Source of the DNA: a virus
DNA length: 20,636 nucleotides
Direction: 5' to 3' (one strand)
Virus record (IMG/VR): IMGVR_UViG_3300047453_000406
Location: 1 to 20,636 of that record
Below the pieces are notes generated by a model. It made no database searches and was not told the origin of the DNA. It saw only the letters and a program-made list of their open reading frames with translations. How positions within the stretch are numbered: the first letter of the stretch is position 1; every line of letters starts with the position of its first letter. The position numbers and the translations under genes were made by a program. This document shows, one piece after another, positions 12,099 to 20,080 of the stretch.

Positions 12099-12856
12099 CG
12101 TTGTAACTCCTTGTTCGTTTCGATTACTTTACTTAATATACTATGCTTTACTGTTTTTGTCAAGGCTTTTGTGTCCTTTGGAAAACAATGACCACCAAAA
12201 CCAAGTTTACCATCAAAGTTAGGTGCAATCATGTGACTTGGTCCGATGTTTTTCATATAACCTAATGTGCTTGTAAGTGTACTGTAATTAAAGTCTTGCA
12301 TATGTTTTGTATTTAGAAACAATTCATGAAAGAATGCTACTTTAGTAGCCAACCATGCATTGTGTGTATACTTGACCATGGCGGCATCAGTCCTAGTCAT
12401 ACGTTTCTCCAGTGTGTTAGGTAGAAAGGGCATAAACAAGTTACTCCAAAAGTCTAGTTGTTCTTCAAACGCAGGATTAACTGCACCTAGTATGAATACT
12501 TCTTGTTTAGCAAAGTCTTCTTTTGCACTGTTAGCTCTGAGGAATTCAGGATTGTATGTAACGTTACCTGGATACTTTTCCATTAAGTCTGGTGTTACTG
12601 TGCTTTTTAATAGTATAGGTTTGTCAGTATCTAGTTCTTGTATTACTAGTTTTACAATACTATCATCACATGTACCATCTTTGTTTTCTGGTGTAGGAAC
12701 ACAAACTATAAATGCATCACAGTCTTTTATTCCATAGCTAATTTCTGTGTGTGGGTATAAGTTTGGATCTACTCTCCATACATTTACCAAGTGACCTTCT
12801 AAAAAGTCAGCTACTGTACCACCTACAAATCCACATCCAATTACTGCAATGTTCAT
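12095..12856 (-). CDS. UDP-glucose/GDP-mannose dehydrogenase-like protein lacking the C-terminal domain
   Basis: 253 residues. The NAD-binding Rossmann domain begins MNIAVIGCGFVGG (G7, G9, G12) and has CVPTPENKDG (52-61); then NPEFLRANSAKEDF (102-115), the KYTHNAWLATKVAF helix (162-175), and GFGGHCFPKDTKAL (219-232) with the catalytic-type Cys224. Full enzymes have about 390-450 residues; the C-terminal UDP-binding Rossmann domain is missing here, although the NAD domain, central helix and Cys are intact. It might act on a smaller or differently bound nucleotide sugar. The ATG overlaps the stop of the 36-residue gene. No sign of a frameshift: the next gene starts right at the stop. Confidence 0.87.
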   Translation of the reverse strand: MNIAVIGCGFVGGTVADFLEGHLVNVWRVDPNLYPHTEISYGIKDCDAFIVCVPTPENKDGTCDDSIVKLVIQELDTDKPILLKSTVTPDLMEKYPGNVTYNPEFLRANSAKEDFAKQEVFILGAVNPAFEEQLDFWSNLFMPFLPNTLEKRMTRTDAAMVKYTHNAWLATKVAFFHELFLNTKHMQDFNYSTLTSTLGYMKNIGPSHMIAPNFDGKLGFGGHCFPKDTKALTKTVKHSILSKVIETNKELQR

Positions 12857-12963
12857 GCGTTATCTATTACCTTTTGCATTATCATTTGTGGCAACATACA
12901 AATATAACCATAAATGGGCCAAAATATAAGATTACCTATTATTACTTCTGTTACGTCAATCAT
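12853..12963 (-). CDS. 36-residue hydrophobic peptide
   Basis: Encodes MIDVTEVIIGNLIFWPIYGY followed by ICMLPQMIMQKVIDNA. TAAGGATATAAT precedes the ATG and overlaps the stop of apt; its own stop overlaps the start of the dehydrogenase-like gene (ATGA). This exact fit between two genes is the main argument that it is real. It would be a short membrane-associated peptide, or a coupling ORF maintaining translation of the next gene. Confidence 0.55.
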   Translation of the reverse strand: MIDVTEVIIGNLIFWPIYGYICMLPQMIMQKVIDNA

Positions 12964-12972
12964 ATTATATCC

Positions 12973-13530
12973 TTATGGAAAGTCAGGGCCTTCATACTCG
13001 CTGTGTGGCGGTACCCTCATAGTACTAACTGTATTTAGGTCCAATGGCTGTTCGTTACGAACATATGCCAAATCAATTATAGTAGTTGCACCTAAAACAG
13101 TTGCACCTGTTTGTTCAATTAATTGTTTGGTAGCCATTACACTACCTCCTGTTGCAATTAGATCATCTACTATGATACATCTATCAACGTGACCTAGCAA
13201 TCCTGTTTGTAGTGTTAGTGTTGCTTCTCCGTATTCTAAAGCATAACTTTGTTCTAACAGTTCTCCAGGATACTTTGCACCTTTTTTGCGTACCATAACA
13301 AAAGGCAACTTCATTGCATATGCAAGTACACTGCCCATTACAAAACCTCTGCTTTCAATACCAACAATATGTGTTGGGCCTGAATCACCAAATGTATATT
13401 TTGTTCTAGTAACAAGTTGATTCATAGCTTCTGAAAATTTAGGTCCAGCAAACAAACTATTAAGGTCATAAAAATTAACACCTGGTACAGGATAGTCTGG
13501 TACCGTTCTAATGTAGTCTTTAAGATCCAT
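12973..13530 (-). CDS. apt: Adenine phosphoribosyltransferase
   Basis: 185 residues, the usual length of APRT, which forms AMP from adenine and PRPP. Motifs: PVPGVNFYDL (15-24), GIESRGFVMG (57-66), the RKKGAKYPGE loop (81-90), YALEYG (96-101) and the PRPP site IIVDDLIATGGS (119-130). The ATG at 13530 has AAAGGAAATACAAAG upstream; a TTG 21 bases earlier in frame has no advantage and is rejected. Overlaps the 58-residue gene by 11 bases. It would recycle adenine from degraded host nucleic acid for phage synthesis. Confidence 0.93.
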   Translation of the reverse strand: MDLKDYIRTVPDYPVPGVNFYDLNSLFAGPKFSEAMNQLVTRTKYTFGDSGPTHIVGIESRGFVMGSVLAYAMKLPFVMVRKKGAKYPGELLEQSYALEYGEATLTLQTGLLGHVDRCIIVDDLIATGGSVMATKQLIEQTGATVLGATTIIDLAYVRNEQPLDLNTVSTMRVPPHSEYEGPDFP

Positions 13531-13696
13531 CTTTGTATTTCCTTTGCTCAAAGTTCATCTCTTCCATGTATTCGTATTCGTATGCTACCATATCAAGTTC
13601 TATACCCATAAAAGCAAGTTCCATTAACATATACATTATGAAAAGCAAACCTAAAACACAGGCTTGTATTCCTAAAATAATTTTAATAATTTTCAT
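13520..13696 (-). CDS. 58-residue single-pass membrane protein
   Basis: One long hydrophobic helix (about residues 2-28, MKIIKIILGIQACVLGLLF onward) followed by an acidic, Tyr-rich tail (VAYEYEYMEEMNFEQRK). GGGAGCCAAA precedes the ATG at 13696, which overlaps the stop of the thymidine kinase gene (ATGA). It overlaps the start of apt by 11 bases. Unknown function. Confidence 0.7.
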   Translation of the reverse strand: MKIIKIILGIQACVLGLLFIMYMLMELAFMGIELDMVAYEYEYMEEMNFEQRKYKDGS

Positions 13697-14256
13697 TTTG
13701 GCTCCCAATGTTCAAGACATCTTGGTTCGTACATTCCAACACTGCCAACCTGTATACGATCACCTGATGCCTTTACTCTATAAGTTTTTGTGGCAGGCTT
13801 TCCACATACTGTACAGATTGCTTTTATTTTCTCTACACAATCTGCTAATCCTAGTAGCTGGCTTGTGGTCTCAAAAGGAACACCCCTTGAGTCTTGATCC
13901 AAACCTGTTGCTACTACGTTAACACCATTACGCAACCATTTCTCTACATGAAATATGCATTCTTTGGTATCCATAAACTGTACTTCATCTAAACATACAG
14001 TATCATAATTGTATGGCATTATGTTATAATTATCTTCAATTTCACTAAAGTCTGTAAAACTAATACAAGGATAGCTCAGTTGATTATGTGTTGTTATTGT
14101 ATCCTCACTGTAGCGATCATCTCTAGCTGGTTTAATTACTAATACTTTTTTGCTTTGATGATTTAACCAAAGTACACGTTGTAATAGTTTGCTGGTTTTA
14201 CCTGCATACATAGGCCCAGCATATGCATCTAGTATACCTCTAGACATTAATTTCAT
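13693..14256 (-). CDS. tdk: Thymidine kinase (type II, zinc-binding)
   Basis: Phosphorylates thymidine with ATP to dTMP. 187 residues. P-loop GPMYAGKTSKLL (14-25), Walker-B-like CLDEVQF (88-94, D90-E91), the ATGLDQDSRGVPF segment (116-128) next to the lasso loop, and zinc ligands C148-x-x-C151 with C180 and H183, as in the E. coli enzyme. All key residues are present. The ATG at 14256 is 17 bases inside the upstream gene; a second ATG nine bases later is possible. It gives the phage a dTTP salvage route alongside the nearby phosphoribosyltransferases. Confidence 0.95.
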   Translation of the reverse strand: MKLMSRGILDAYAGPMYAGKTSKLLQRVLWLNHQSKKVLVIKPARDDRYSEDTITTHNQLSYPCISFTDFSEIEDNYNIMPYNYDTVCLDEVQFMDTKECIFHVEKWLRNGVNVVATGLDQDSRGVPFETTSQLLGLADCVEKIKAICTVCGKPATKTYRVKASGDRIQVGSVGMYEPRCLEHWEPK

Positions 14257-14701
14257 AATCTGATTCTACTGCTTCGATACCGCCATGTATTTGCCAGTTA
14301 CAGCCTAAACTTTCAAAGCCTCGTTCTTCTAACCATTCGTAACGACTCATCCAGTCATCACTTTCCATTTGCTCTTCGTATTCTTCTGCAAGTGCTTCTT
14401 GCTCTTCTTCTGTAAAATGGTTACCGTAGTGTACAAAGTCTTCTGAGCATCCATCAAAGCAACTGTCTAATTCGATAGCTTCCCATTGCTCAAAATCCCA
14501 TATCTCACCATCTTCACCAATACAATTTTGTAGCTCTTCAGCTTCTTCTTCGTTCATAACTTTAATATGAAACGTACCGTTACGCCATAAAATTTCTGTG
14601 TTAAGCATACGCCCATCTTCGTGCTTGTACTGCTCTATTTCACATAGACTTTTCTTAAAGTATGCATTTACTTCATATGTTTTACCAACTTCAATTTTCA
14701 T
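14240..14701 (-). CDS. Highly acidic 153-residue protein
   Basis: Unrecognised. Starts MKIEVGKTYEVNAYFKKS, a beta-rich N-terminal domain (to about residue 60), then a very Glu/Asp/Trp-rich helical half (EEEQEALAEEYEEQMESDDW) ending in a Cys/Trp-containing tail. Overall strongly negative, possibly a DNA-mimic or a partner of a basic protein, but that is speculation. The ATG at 14701 has a strong GGGAGGTTCCT site. A TTG start 69 bases upstream, overlapping the previous stop (TTGA), is possible but less likely. Confidence 0.72.
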   Translation of the reverse strand: MKIEVGKTYEVNAYFKKSLCEIEQYKHEDGRMLNTEILWRNGTFHIKVMNEEEAEELQNCIGEDGEIWDFEQWEAIELDSCFDGCSEDFVHYGNHFTEEEQEALAEEYEEQMESDDWMSRYEWLEERGFESLGCNWQIHGGIEAVESDYEINV

Positions 14702-14766
14702 AGGAACCTCCCAATACTCTTTCTGCTCTTTGGTATGAGCCATTGCTTCTATATCGTCTTTGCTTA

Positions 14767-14928
14767 TCAAGATTCTTTTTTCTTCCTGCCACGGCTACCT
14801 GCTTTGTAGATGTAAGTTATCTCATCTGGATCTGTTTTAGCTTCAGCTTCGCAAATTGTAATTTCGTTGTGCTTTAACCATTCTTCTATTGCTTTTTCAT
14901 CTTCTGGTGTTTTAATTGCTCTGACCAT
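14767..14928 (-). CDS. 53-residue protein with basic tail
   Basis: MVRAIKTPEDEKAIEEWLKH leads into a ITICEAEAKTDPDEITYIYK strand pair and a GSRGRKKKES basic end. AGGAGAATACTA precedes the ATG, and the TAATG junction with the upstream phosphoribosyltransferase indicates coupling; an in-frame start 39 bases further up would overlap that gene and is rejected. The basic tail could contact nucleic acid. Family not recognised. Confidence 0.72.
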   Translation of the reverse strand: MVRAIKTPEDEKAIEEWLKHNEITICEAEAKTDPDEITYIYKAGSRGRKKKES

Positions 14929-15431
14929 TAGTATTCTCCTACGTCTTCCCAAGGATAAACTAACCATACATCCTTTTCAGCTTTGTTTACTTCGTGACAA
15001 GTGTAAGCACAATGCTCTGTGAATTCACTAGCTAGATTGTCTGTTAGTGTAGCAAAGCGAACATTGTTGTTCCATACATTTTGCCATTTGTCATCATTGG
15101 GCAAACATCCTGCTTGCCAGTCTTTTGTAATCCAATTAAATGTAGCACCTGTATCATTGATATCGTCTACAATTAAAATATTTTTACCTTCATATGCATC
15201 TTCTGCCATCCAACAGTTGCTTTCGCTTTCACTGTCGTCATCACGTAGGCTTACTTTGATTGCTTCGCAACGTATGCCAGTCATGTTACTAATAATAGTA
15301 GCAGGAATATTACCGCCTCGGGTAATGCCTACAATATAATCTGGTCGCCAGTTGTCCTTGTACATTTGATTTACAATACTGACGCACATTTTTTCTACGT
15401 CTTGCCAACTGTAGTAGTGTTTTTTGATCAT
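14928..15431 (-). CDS. Purine-type phosphoribosyltransferase
   Basis: 167 residues with a type I PRTase core: YIVGITRGGNIPA (32-44), KVSLRDDD, the PRPP motif ILIVDDINDTGAT (85-97), and a C-terminal WLVYPWE (156-162), a feature of hypoxanthine/xanthine/guanine phosphoribosyltransferases. A stretch of about 25 residues rich in Asp, Asn and Trp (106-122) is inserted before the last strand. Exact base specificity is not readable. The ATG overlaps the stop of the upstream gene (ATGA). Together with apt and tdk it forms a base and nucleoside salvage set. Confidence 0.87.
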   Translation of the reverse strand: MIKKHYYSWQDVEKMCVSIVNQMYKDNWRPDYIVGITRGGNIPATIISNMTGIRCEAIKVSLRDDDSESESNCWMAEDAYEGKNILIVDDINDTGATFNWITKDWQAGCLPNDDKWQNVWNNNVRFATLTDNLASEFTEHCAYTCHEVNKAEKDVWLVYPWEDVGEY

Positions 15432-15706
15432 CTGACCTCTCTCATTTTATCTGCAAGCAATATCTCTCTATACAACTCCTGATAGGCGTCATATGCTTCT
15501 TTAAGCTCAGGGTACTTGTCTTCTAACTTCTGATCTCTTGGTAATAATAACATAGCTTGGTGTAGCTTGTCAAGTTCATTTAGTATGTTTCTATCTTTTA
15601 CTAAAAGATTTTTTGAAAGCATTACATTGTCTTCGTCGGTAACAATGCTACCGCCATACACATCACTTGTGTTCCTAGCGCCTACAGATCCATTCTTATT
15701 CAACAT
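15428..15706 (-). CDS. Unrecognised 92-residue protein
   Basis: A Gly/Asn/Ser-rich N-terminal third (MLNKNGSVGARNTSDVYGGS) precedes a helical, Leu/Glu/Lys-rich remainder (about residues 38-92) that may form a coiled coil. GGAGGTACACCAACA precedes the ATG at 15706; a GTG 33 bases upstream in frame lies next to the previous stop and has no better site. Function unknown. Confidence 0.72.
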   Translation of the reverse strand: MLNKNGSVGARNTSDVYGGSIVTDEDNVMLSKNLLVKDRNILNELDKLHQAMLLLPRDQKLEDKYPELKEAYDAYQELYREILLADKMREVR

Positions 15707-15729
15707 TGTTGGTGTACCTCCAAATAGCA

Positions 15730-16746
15730 CTATTCCCACGCTTTGTATCGGTGTGCTTTAAAGCAACTGTTTTGTGCTCCGGTTATAAATTCGTTCAACG
15801 GGCTTGGATATTCTTCAAACCATGGGATAACATATTCCCATACTGTTTCTCCTTCTGGTGTAACTTCAAACAATCTACCAAAGGCACTTTCACAAATAAA
15901 TGTGTTGCCATTCCATAAACGTTGTACACTGCCCATATATGGACTAAAGAAACTAGGAGGCATATCATCCACATAACTCCATATTTGTTCTTTAGTTTCT
16001 AAATCAAATTCTACAATTCTACTGTGATGTACACTGGGTGGTCTAATATTTCCATTGCAAAATGCAATTATTGTACCGGCTGGGGTAACAACAGGACAGT
16101 GTTGTTGTGCTACATCGGGCCACTGCTTCTTCCATACAACTTCTTTTGTAGCTCTATCTACTCCAATAATGCCACTTGTGTTACGCAAACTCAAATAGAT
16201 AGTATGACCAGATAAACACACTCCGTTAATCATGGGCCAATGATTGTCGGGCATACCTTCGTGTACTGGAAACTCTTCTTCTGTAATATGTTCCCATGCA
16301 CACCATTCCCATACAACTTCACCTTTACGGTTTACCATACGCACAATATCACTAAATCGTCCGTCTTTATATTCAGCGGCGGCTACATATAATAATCCAC
16401 CATCTAGCCATTGTGCATCGTGGTGTGCATAAGGATCTTCATATTCCCAAACTATTTCACTGTCTTTTGTAGCTTCCATAAAGTGACCACCATGCCAAAT
16501 ATCCCAAGGTGGATAAAGATCAACACTGGTGTTGTGACTTCCGTTGTAACCCAAGTTACCATTACCTAGCAGTACTGCATCTCTGCCTGGTCTAACAGGC
16601 ATGTTCCATTCGTGTACTACTTCACCGCCATCGTCAATGAGTGGTATACGTCCACCGCCTGTTTGTGGTGCAAATAGTGTATACCCACCTGCTGTTTTAT
16701 TATTCCAATGGGTTAGACCTAACTTTCTACGAGCTATTGTTGTCAC
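15730..16746 (-). CDS. Arylsulfotransferase (ASST)-like beta-propeller protein, GTG start
   Basis: 338 residues built of repeated propeller blades: GEVVHEW, SEIVWEYEDP, GEVVWEW, KEVVWKK, KEQIWSY and GETVWEY recur at intervals as in the ASST/PQQ-repeat propellers. A YAHHDAQWLDGG segment (about 106-117) corresponds to the family's H-D region. ASST transfers sulfate between phenolic compounds via a histidine; whether that His and chemistry are conserved cannot be settled by eye. No signal peptide, so it would be cytoplasmic, unlike the periplasmic ASSTs. The GTG at 16746 has TTTGGAG seven bases before it; the longer TTG start at 16776 lacks one. Overlaps the oxygenase gene by 20 bases. Confidence 0.75.
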   Translation of the reverse strand: MTTIARRKLGLTHWNNKTAGGYTLFAPQTGGGRIPLIDDGGEVVHEWNMPVRPGRDAVLLGNGNLGYNGSHNTSVDLYPPWDIWHGGHFMEATKDSEIVWEYEDPYAHHDAQWLDGGLLYVAAAEYKDGRFSDIVRMVNRKGEVVWEWCAWEHITEEEFPVHEGMPDNHWPMINGVCLSGHTIYLSLRNTSGIIGVDRATKEVVWKKQWPDVAQQHCPVVTPAGTIIAFCNGNIRPPSVHHSRIVEFDLETKEQIWSYVDDMPPSFFSPYMGSVQRLWNGNTFICESAFGRLFEVTPEGETVWEYVIPWFEEYPSPLNEFITGAQNSCFKAHRYKAWE

Positions 16747-17620
16747 TTTGTATCTCCAAATTTTTGTTTTTGCCAAACTTCATCATTAGATGTTCGCCTG
16801 ACGTTGTACCATCTACTTCTGTTTCATAATTAGGTGCATGAAAGTATACAATACTCATACGCCTAGATTCACTTCCCACAGGAGGGTTTGTAACTCTATG
16901 TAGTGTGCTACGCCATTCTGGGTTCCAACGTGGCATTAGGTCACCTAAGTTTACAATAAACGTATAAGGCAAAGGTTTTACATCATGCCATTCTTCATCT
17001 AATCCCATTACTTGTAAGCCGCCTGGCTTGTCTTCTGTAAGCAATAATGTTAGACTTCCAAAGTCTGTGTGCATACCTGCTCTAATACCTTCAGGCGAGA
17101 CATCTTGCTTTGGATAGTTGTGTACAATTAAATTACTAATTGGTTTATCACTACGCATAGGACAATGCATTAAGTCAAGTAAACGTTGTGATAGATCAAC
17201 ACACATTTTGTCGTATTCTTGGTATACTGCTTTCATGTCATCATTGGGCCAAATGTTAGGATAAAAAAATCCTTCTGCACCTTCTGTTTCGTAGTACGGA
17301 TCACCTGGTACACCTTCTTGACCCATACTAAATGTTTCTTTTTCATCTGGCGGAGCGTCTTCAATACCTAATGTTTTTGCAAGTGCTTTAGCTCTAACTG
17401 CATAATAACCTCTACCATGCTCCATGTTTTGAAATTGTTCTTTGTGTTCTACAGGTTGATCAAAAAATGTTTTATTGATACTAAACATTCTATCAATAAG
17501 GTCATTGCTTATGCCATGTCCACTTACAACAATAAAGCCCCACTTCTTACAGGCTTCGTCTATCTCTTTATGTACAACATCAGGATCTCTGCTGATGTCA
17601 ATTACTGGTACTCCGTCCAT
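16727..17620 (-). CDS. 2-oxoglutarate/Fe(II) oxygenase, isopenicillin N synthase-like
   Basis: 297 residues with both halves of the family: the N-terminal DIOX_N region (VPVIDIS, KKWGFIVVSGHGI, 4-37) and the double-stranded beta-helix. Iron ligands H184-x-D186 (MHTDFGSLTLLL) and H241 (LHRVTNPP), with R254-x-S256 for 2-oxoglutarate. The substrate is unknown; relatives hydroxylate or desaturate small molecules. GGGAGTTAA precedes the ATG, which directly follows the permease stop. Its place after an ABC importer and before an ASST-like protein suggests processing of an imported compound, an inference. Confidence 0.88.
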   Translation of the reverse strand: MDGVPVIDISRDPDVVHKEIDEACKKWGFIVVSGHGISNDLIDRMFSINKTFFDQPVEHKEQFQNMEHGRGYYAVRAKALAKTLGIEDAPPDEKETFSMGQEGVPGDPYYETEGAEGFFYPNIWPNDDMKAVYQEYDKMCVDLSQRLLDLMHCPMRSDKPISNLIVHNYPKQDVSPEGIRAGMHTDFGSLTLLLTEDKPGGLQVMGLDEEWHDVKPLPYTFIVNLGDLMPRWNPEWRSTLHRVTNPPVGSESRRMSIVYFHAPNYETEVDGTTSGEHLMMKFGKNKNLEIQSDNNSS

Positions 17621-18394
17621 TTAACTCCCTTTCATTTCTGATTCATGCCATTTACGCATCAACAGCCAACCGACGGTCTGTATTGTCATAAAAAATGCAA
17701 AGCCTAAGCCTGTCGCTGTTAGTATAAGCGCCATAACTAATGCTGTTTCTAAGTTTGATTGTGCATAGATAATTTGTATTCCTAATCCACCTTCTTCACT
17801 ACCACTGCCGATAATGAACTCGCCTACAATAGCACCGATAACACTAAGTCCTGCACTAATTTTTAGACCAGCAAAAATATTTGGTATTGCGGCAGGAAAC
17901 CTAAGTTTATAAAATGTACTAAATTTGTTTGTTTTGTGATAGTTAAACATCTCAACTAGTGTTGTATTTGTACTTTTTAGTCCTAGCAGTGTATTGTTTA
18001 TGATAGGAAATAGTGCAATAATAACACTTATAATGATTATACTTTTAATCTCAAAACCAAACCACAGTACAATTAGTGGTGCGACAGCAACAATAGGCAC
18101 TGTCTGTAGTAGTATCGCATATGGATATAAACTACGTTCTAGTATTTTACTTAGGCTCATTATAGTTGCTACACTAATACCTAACAGTGCCGCAATAATA
18201 TATCCTAAAAAAGCCGCTGTAAATGTTTGTGCTAGTCCAATCATAATAATGTCGAAGTCTGCAACAAATTGTTGTGCTACGGCCCAAGGTGTAGGTAATA
18301 AAAATGCCATGTCATACACCAATGCACCTAAATGCCAACTGCCTAAAAATAGTACAAGTATTAGCACAGGTGGTAATATCTTTTTTATCTCCAT
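17621..18394 (-). CDS. ABC transporter permease, ThiX/SsuC/TauC type
   Basis: 257 residues, about six membrane helices, beginning near residue 5. The BPD_transp_1 landmark EAA loop is present as FYKLRFPAAIPNIFAGLKISAGL (about 161-183) followed by IGAIVGEF, which contacts the ATPase. The LLPTPW segment near residue 32 is typical of the nitrate/sulfonate/thiamine-precursor permeases. It overlaps the ATPase gene by 10 bases and is directly followed by the oxygenase gene. The full set of binding protein, ATPase and permease suggests a functional importer. Confidence 0.92.
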   Translation of the reverse strand: MEIKKILPPVLILVLFLGSWHLGALVYDMAFLLPTPWAVAQQFVADFDIIMIGLAQTFTAAFLGYIIAALLGISVATIMSLSKILERSLYPYAILLQTVPIVAVAPLIVLWFGFEIKSIIIISVIIALFPIINNTLLGLKSTNTTLVEMFNYHKTNKFSTFYKLRFPAAIPNIFAGLKISAGLSVIGAIVGEFIIGSGSEEGGLGIQIIYAQSNLETALVMALILTATGLGFAFFMTIQTVGWLLMRKWHESEMKGS

Positions 18395-19089
18395 GTTCTT
18401 AACTTTCCTGATATATCATTTACCAGTTTTGTAAACTGTGGTTTTGTTCTAATGTCTGGTGTTCGTTTTTTAAATGGTATATCTACAATATCTGTAATTT
18501 TACCTGGACGTGGACTCATGACGACAACTCTATTACTTAGATAAACTGCCTCTGCTATGTTGTGTGTTACAAGTATAGCAGTGAACTTATCTCTGGTCCA
18601 CATGTTGTGTAATTCTTCTTGCAGGACTTCTCTTGTTAATTCGTCTACTGCACTTAGTGGCTCATCTAGCAATATGTATTGTGGGTCTAATACTAAACTT
18701 CTTGCTAGGCTTAATCGCATCTTCATACCGCCACTTAGTTGATGCGGATAACTGTTTTCAAATCCCGTTAGACCAACTTGCTCTAATGCTGTACGGGCTT
18801 TGTCTTTTTTATTGTCAGTGCCTTCTAGTTCCATTAATAGTTCTACATTACGTTGTACTGTACGCCAAGGTAACAATGCACTATCTTGGAATACAAAAGC
18901 ACCTTTACTGGGTTTACTAACACTTCCATTTGTTTCAACTAGGTCAGCAATCACACGAAGTAGGGTAGATTTGCCACAGCCTGAAGGTCCAACAATACTG
19001 ATGAACTCGCCTGTGGCAATATCTAAGTTTACTTCTGCTAGTGCTTGAACTTCGTCAAAGTGTTTACTTACTTTGGAAATTGCAATCAC
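18385..19089 (-). CDS. ABC transporter ATPase, ThiZ/SsuB/TauB type, GTG start
   Basis: 234 residues with Walker A GPSGCGKST (34-42), Q68 in VFQDSALLPW, signature LSGGM (118-122), Walker B YILLDEP (138-144) and H176 in LVTHN, all intact. LLPWRTV after the Q-loop is typical of the nitrate/sulfonate/thiamine-precursor subfamily. The start is GTG at 19089, with AAGAGGT seven bases upstream overlapping the stop of the binding-protein gene. It energises the adjacent permease. Confidence 0.94.
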   Translation of the reverse strand: MIAISKVSKHFDEVQALAEVNLDIATGEFISIVGPSGCGKSTLLRVIADLVETNGSVSKPSKGAFVFQDSALLPWRTVQRNVELLMELEGTDNKKDKARTALEQVGLTGFENSYPHQLSGGMKMRLSLARSLVLDPQYILLDEPLSAVDELTREVLQEELHNMWTRDKFTAILVTHNIAEAVYLSNRVVVMSPRPGKITDIVDIPFKKRTPDIRTKPQFTKLVNDISGKLRTWR

Positions 19090-19101
19090 AGCGGCTACCT
19101 C

Positions 19102-20037
19102 TTACTCGCAGTTGCCGAGAAACGATAGATTGAAACTACTTCCTGGATTGAAATCACTAGGTACAACATCAACTTCTTTCAGTTGTTCTGCTAGTTCTTC
19201 CCAACGAGCAGTTTTCATGCAACCTAGTTTGCTGTAGTCCTTAGGAAGAAATTCTTCTTTCATAAGTTTAACAGCATTCATATGAATCGCTGGTGTAACC
19301 TTTTTACTCTTACCTAAGATCAAATCCATAGTTGGTTTTGGATTGTTAAGAGATTTAACAAAAGCCGCTCTAAGTCTATCTACAACTTCTTGTACTAGCT
19401 CTGGATTTTCGTCAATCATCTTTTGTGTAGTAAACAGTGTGCTATATGGTTTATAGCCCAAGTCTGCTACTTTAATTTGCTCGTTAGCAATACCTTTATC
19501 TTCAAGTCTTGCTGGAAGAAAGATTGAATATCCCTGTTGGAACATTTCAGGTGTTCTACCAAATAAAGCCAAGTCGCCTTTTAGTGGGAATTCGTCAGCA
19601 CTAATGCCGTACTCTTTCTTAATCCACTTCCAGTATGTAATACCTGGAACAACTGCAAAACGTCTGCCGTCTAAATCCTGCACAGTTTCGATGCCTTGGT
19701 CCGGATGGAATACTAGTGTATACGGAACGTGATCCAAGTTAGCAAATACTGCCACTAGTCCTGCACCTTTTGAGTTAGCCATCATAACTGAATCAGAACC
19801 ATTAAGTCCAAATTCAACTTGTCCAGATGCTACTAGGTTTGCAGTCTTAACGCCTGGTCCGCCAGCTTTGATATTAATTTTCAAATCGTGATTATCATTA
19901 TCAAGCATTGCTTGCCAGAATACGCTTTGGTTACCTTGGGGGAACCAATCCATAAGCAAAGTTACTTCTTTTGCTTGTACAGTTGTTGCGAATAGTAATG
20001 CTACTACACTAACTGTTAGTGATTTTAATAGTTTCAT
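19102..20037 (-). CDS. NMT1/THI5-like periplasmic substrate-binding protein
   Basis: 311 residues. Signal peptide MKLLKSLTVSVVALLFATTVQA, mature protein from about residue 23. The first strand TLLMDWFPQGNQSVFWQAM matches the LDWFPN..H region of THI5/ThiY/RibY proteins, and ASGQVEFGLNGSD with DLDGRRFAVVPG fits the NMT1 fold. Candidates for the ligand are pyrimidine precursors of thiamine, riboflavin-like molecules or sulfonates; sequence alone does not decide. There is no lipobox, so it is likely a soluble periplasmic protein of a Gram-negative host. A strong AAGAGGAG site lies 9 bases before the ATG. No thiamine riboswitch is visible in the short leader. Confidence 0.9.
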   Translation of the reverse strand: MKLLKSLTVSVVALLFATTVQAKEVTLLMDWFPQGNQSVFWQAMLDNDNHDLKINIKAGGPGVKTANLVASGQVEFGLNGSDSVMMANSKGAGLVAVFANLDHVPYTLVFHPDQGIETVQDLDGRRFAVVPGITYWKWIKKEYGISADEFPLKGDLALFGRTPEMFQQGYSIFLPARLEDKGIANEQIKVADLGYKPYSTLFTTQKMIDENPELVQEVVDRLRAAFVKSLNNPKPTMDLILGKSKKVTPAIHMNAVKLMKEEFLPKDYSKLGCMKTARWEELAEQLKEVDVVPSDFNPGSSFNLSFLGNCE

Positions 20038-20074
20038 TTTTTTTATCTCCTCTTAGGTTTTTGGGTGCTCTTTA

Positions 20075-20080
20075 ACTATA
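20075..20080 (-). promoter_or_regulatory. Possible -10 box for the transporter cassette
   Basis: Minus-strand TATAGT 38 bases before the ATG at 20037, inside the 60-base leader following the folE terminator. The expected -35 position falls in the terminator T-run and has no good match, so this is weak compared with the other promoters. Some expression may be by read-through from folE. Confidence 0.35.
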
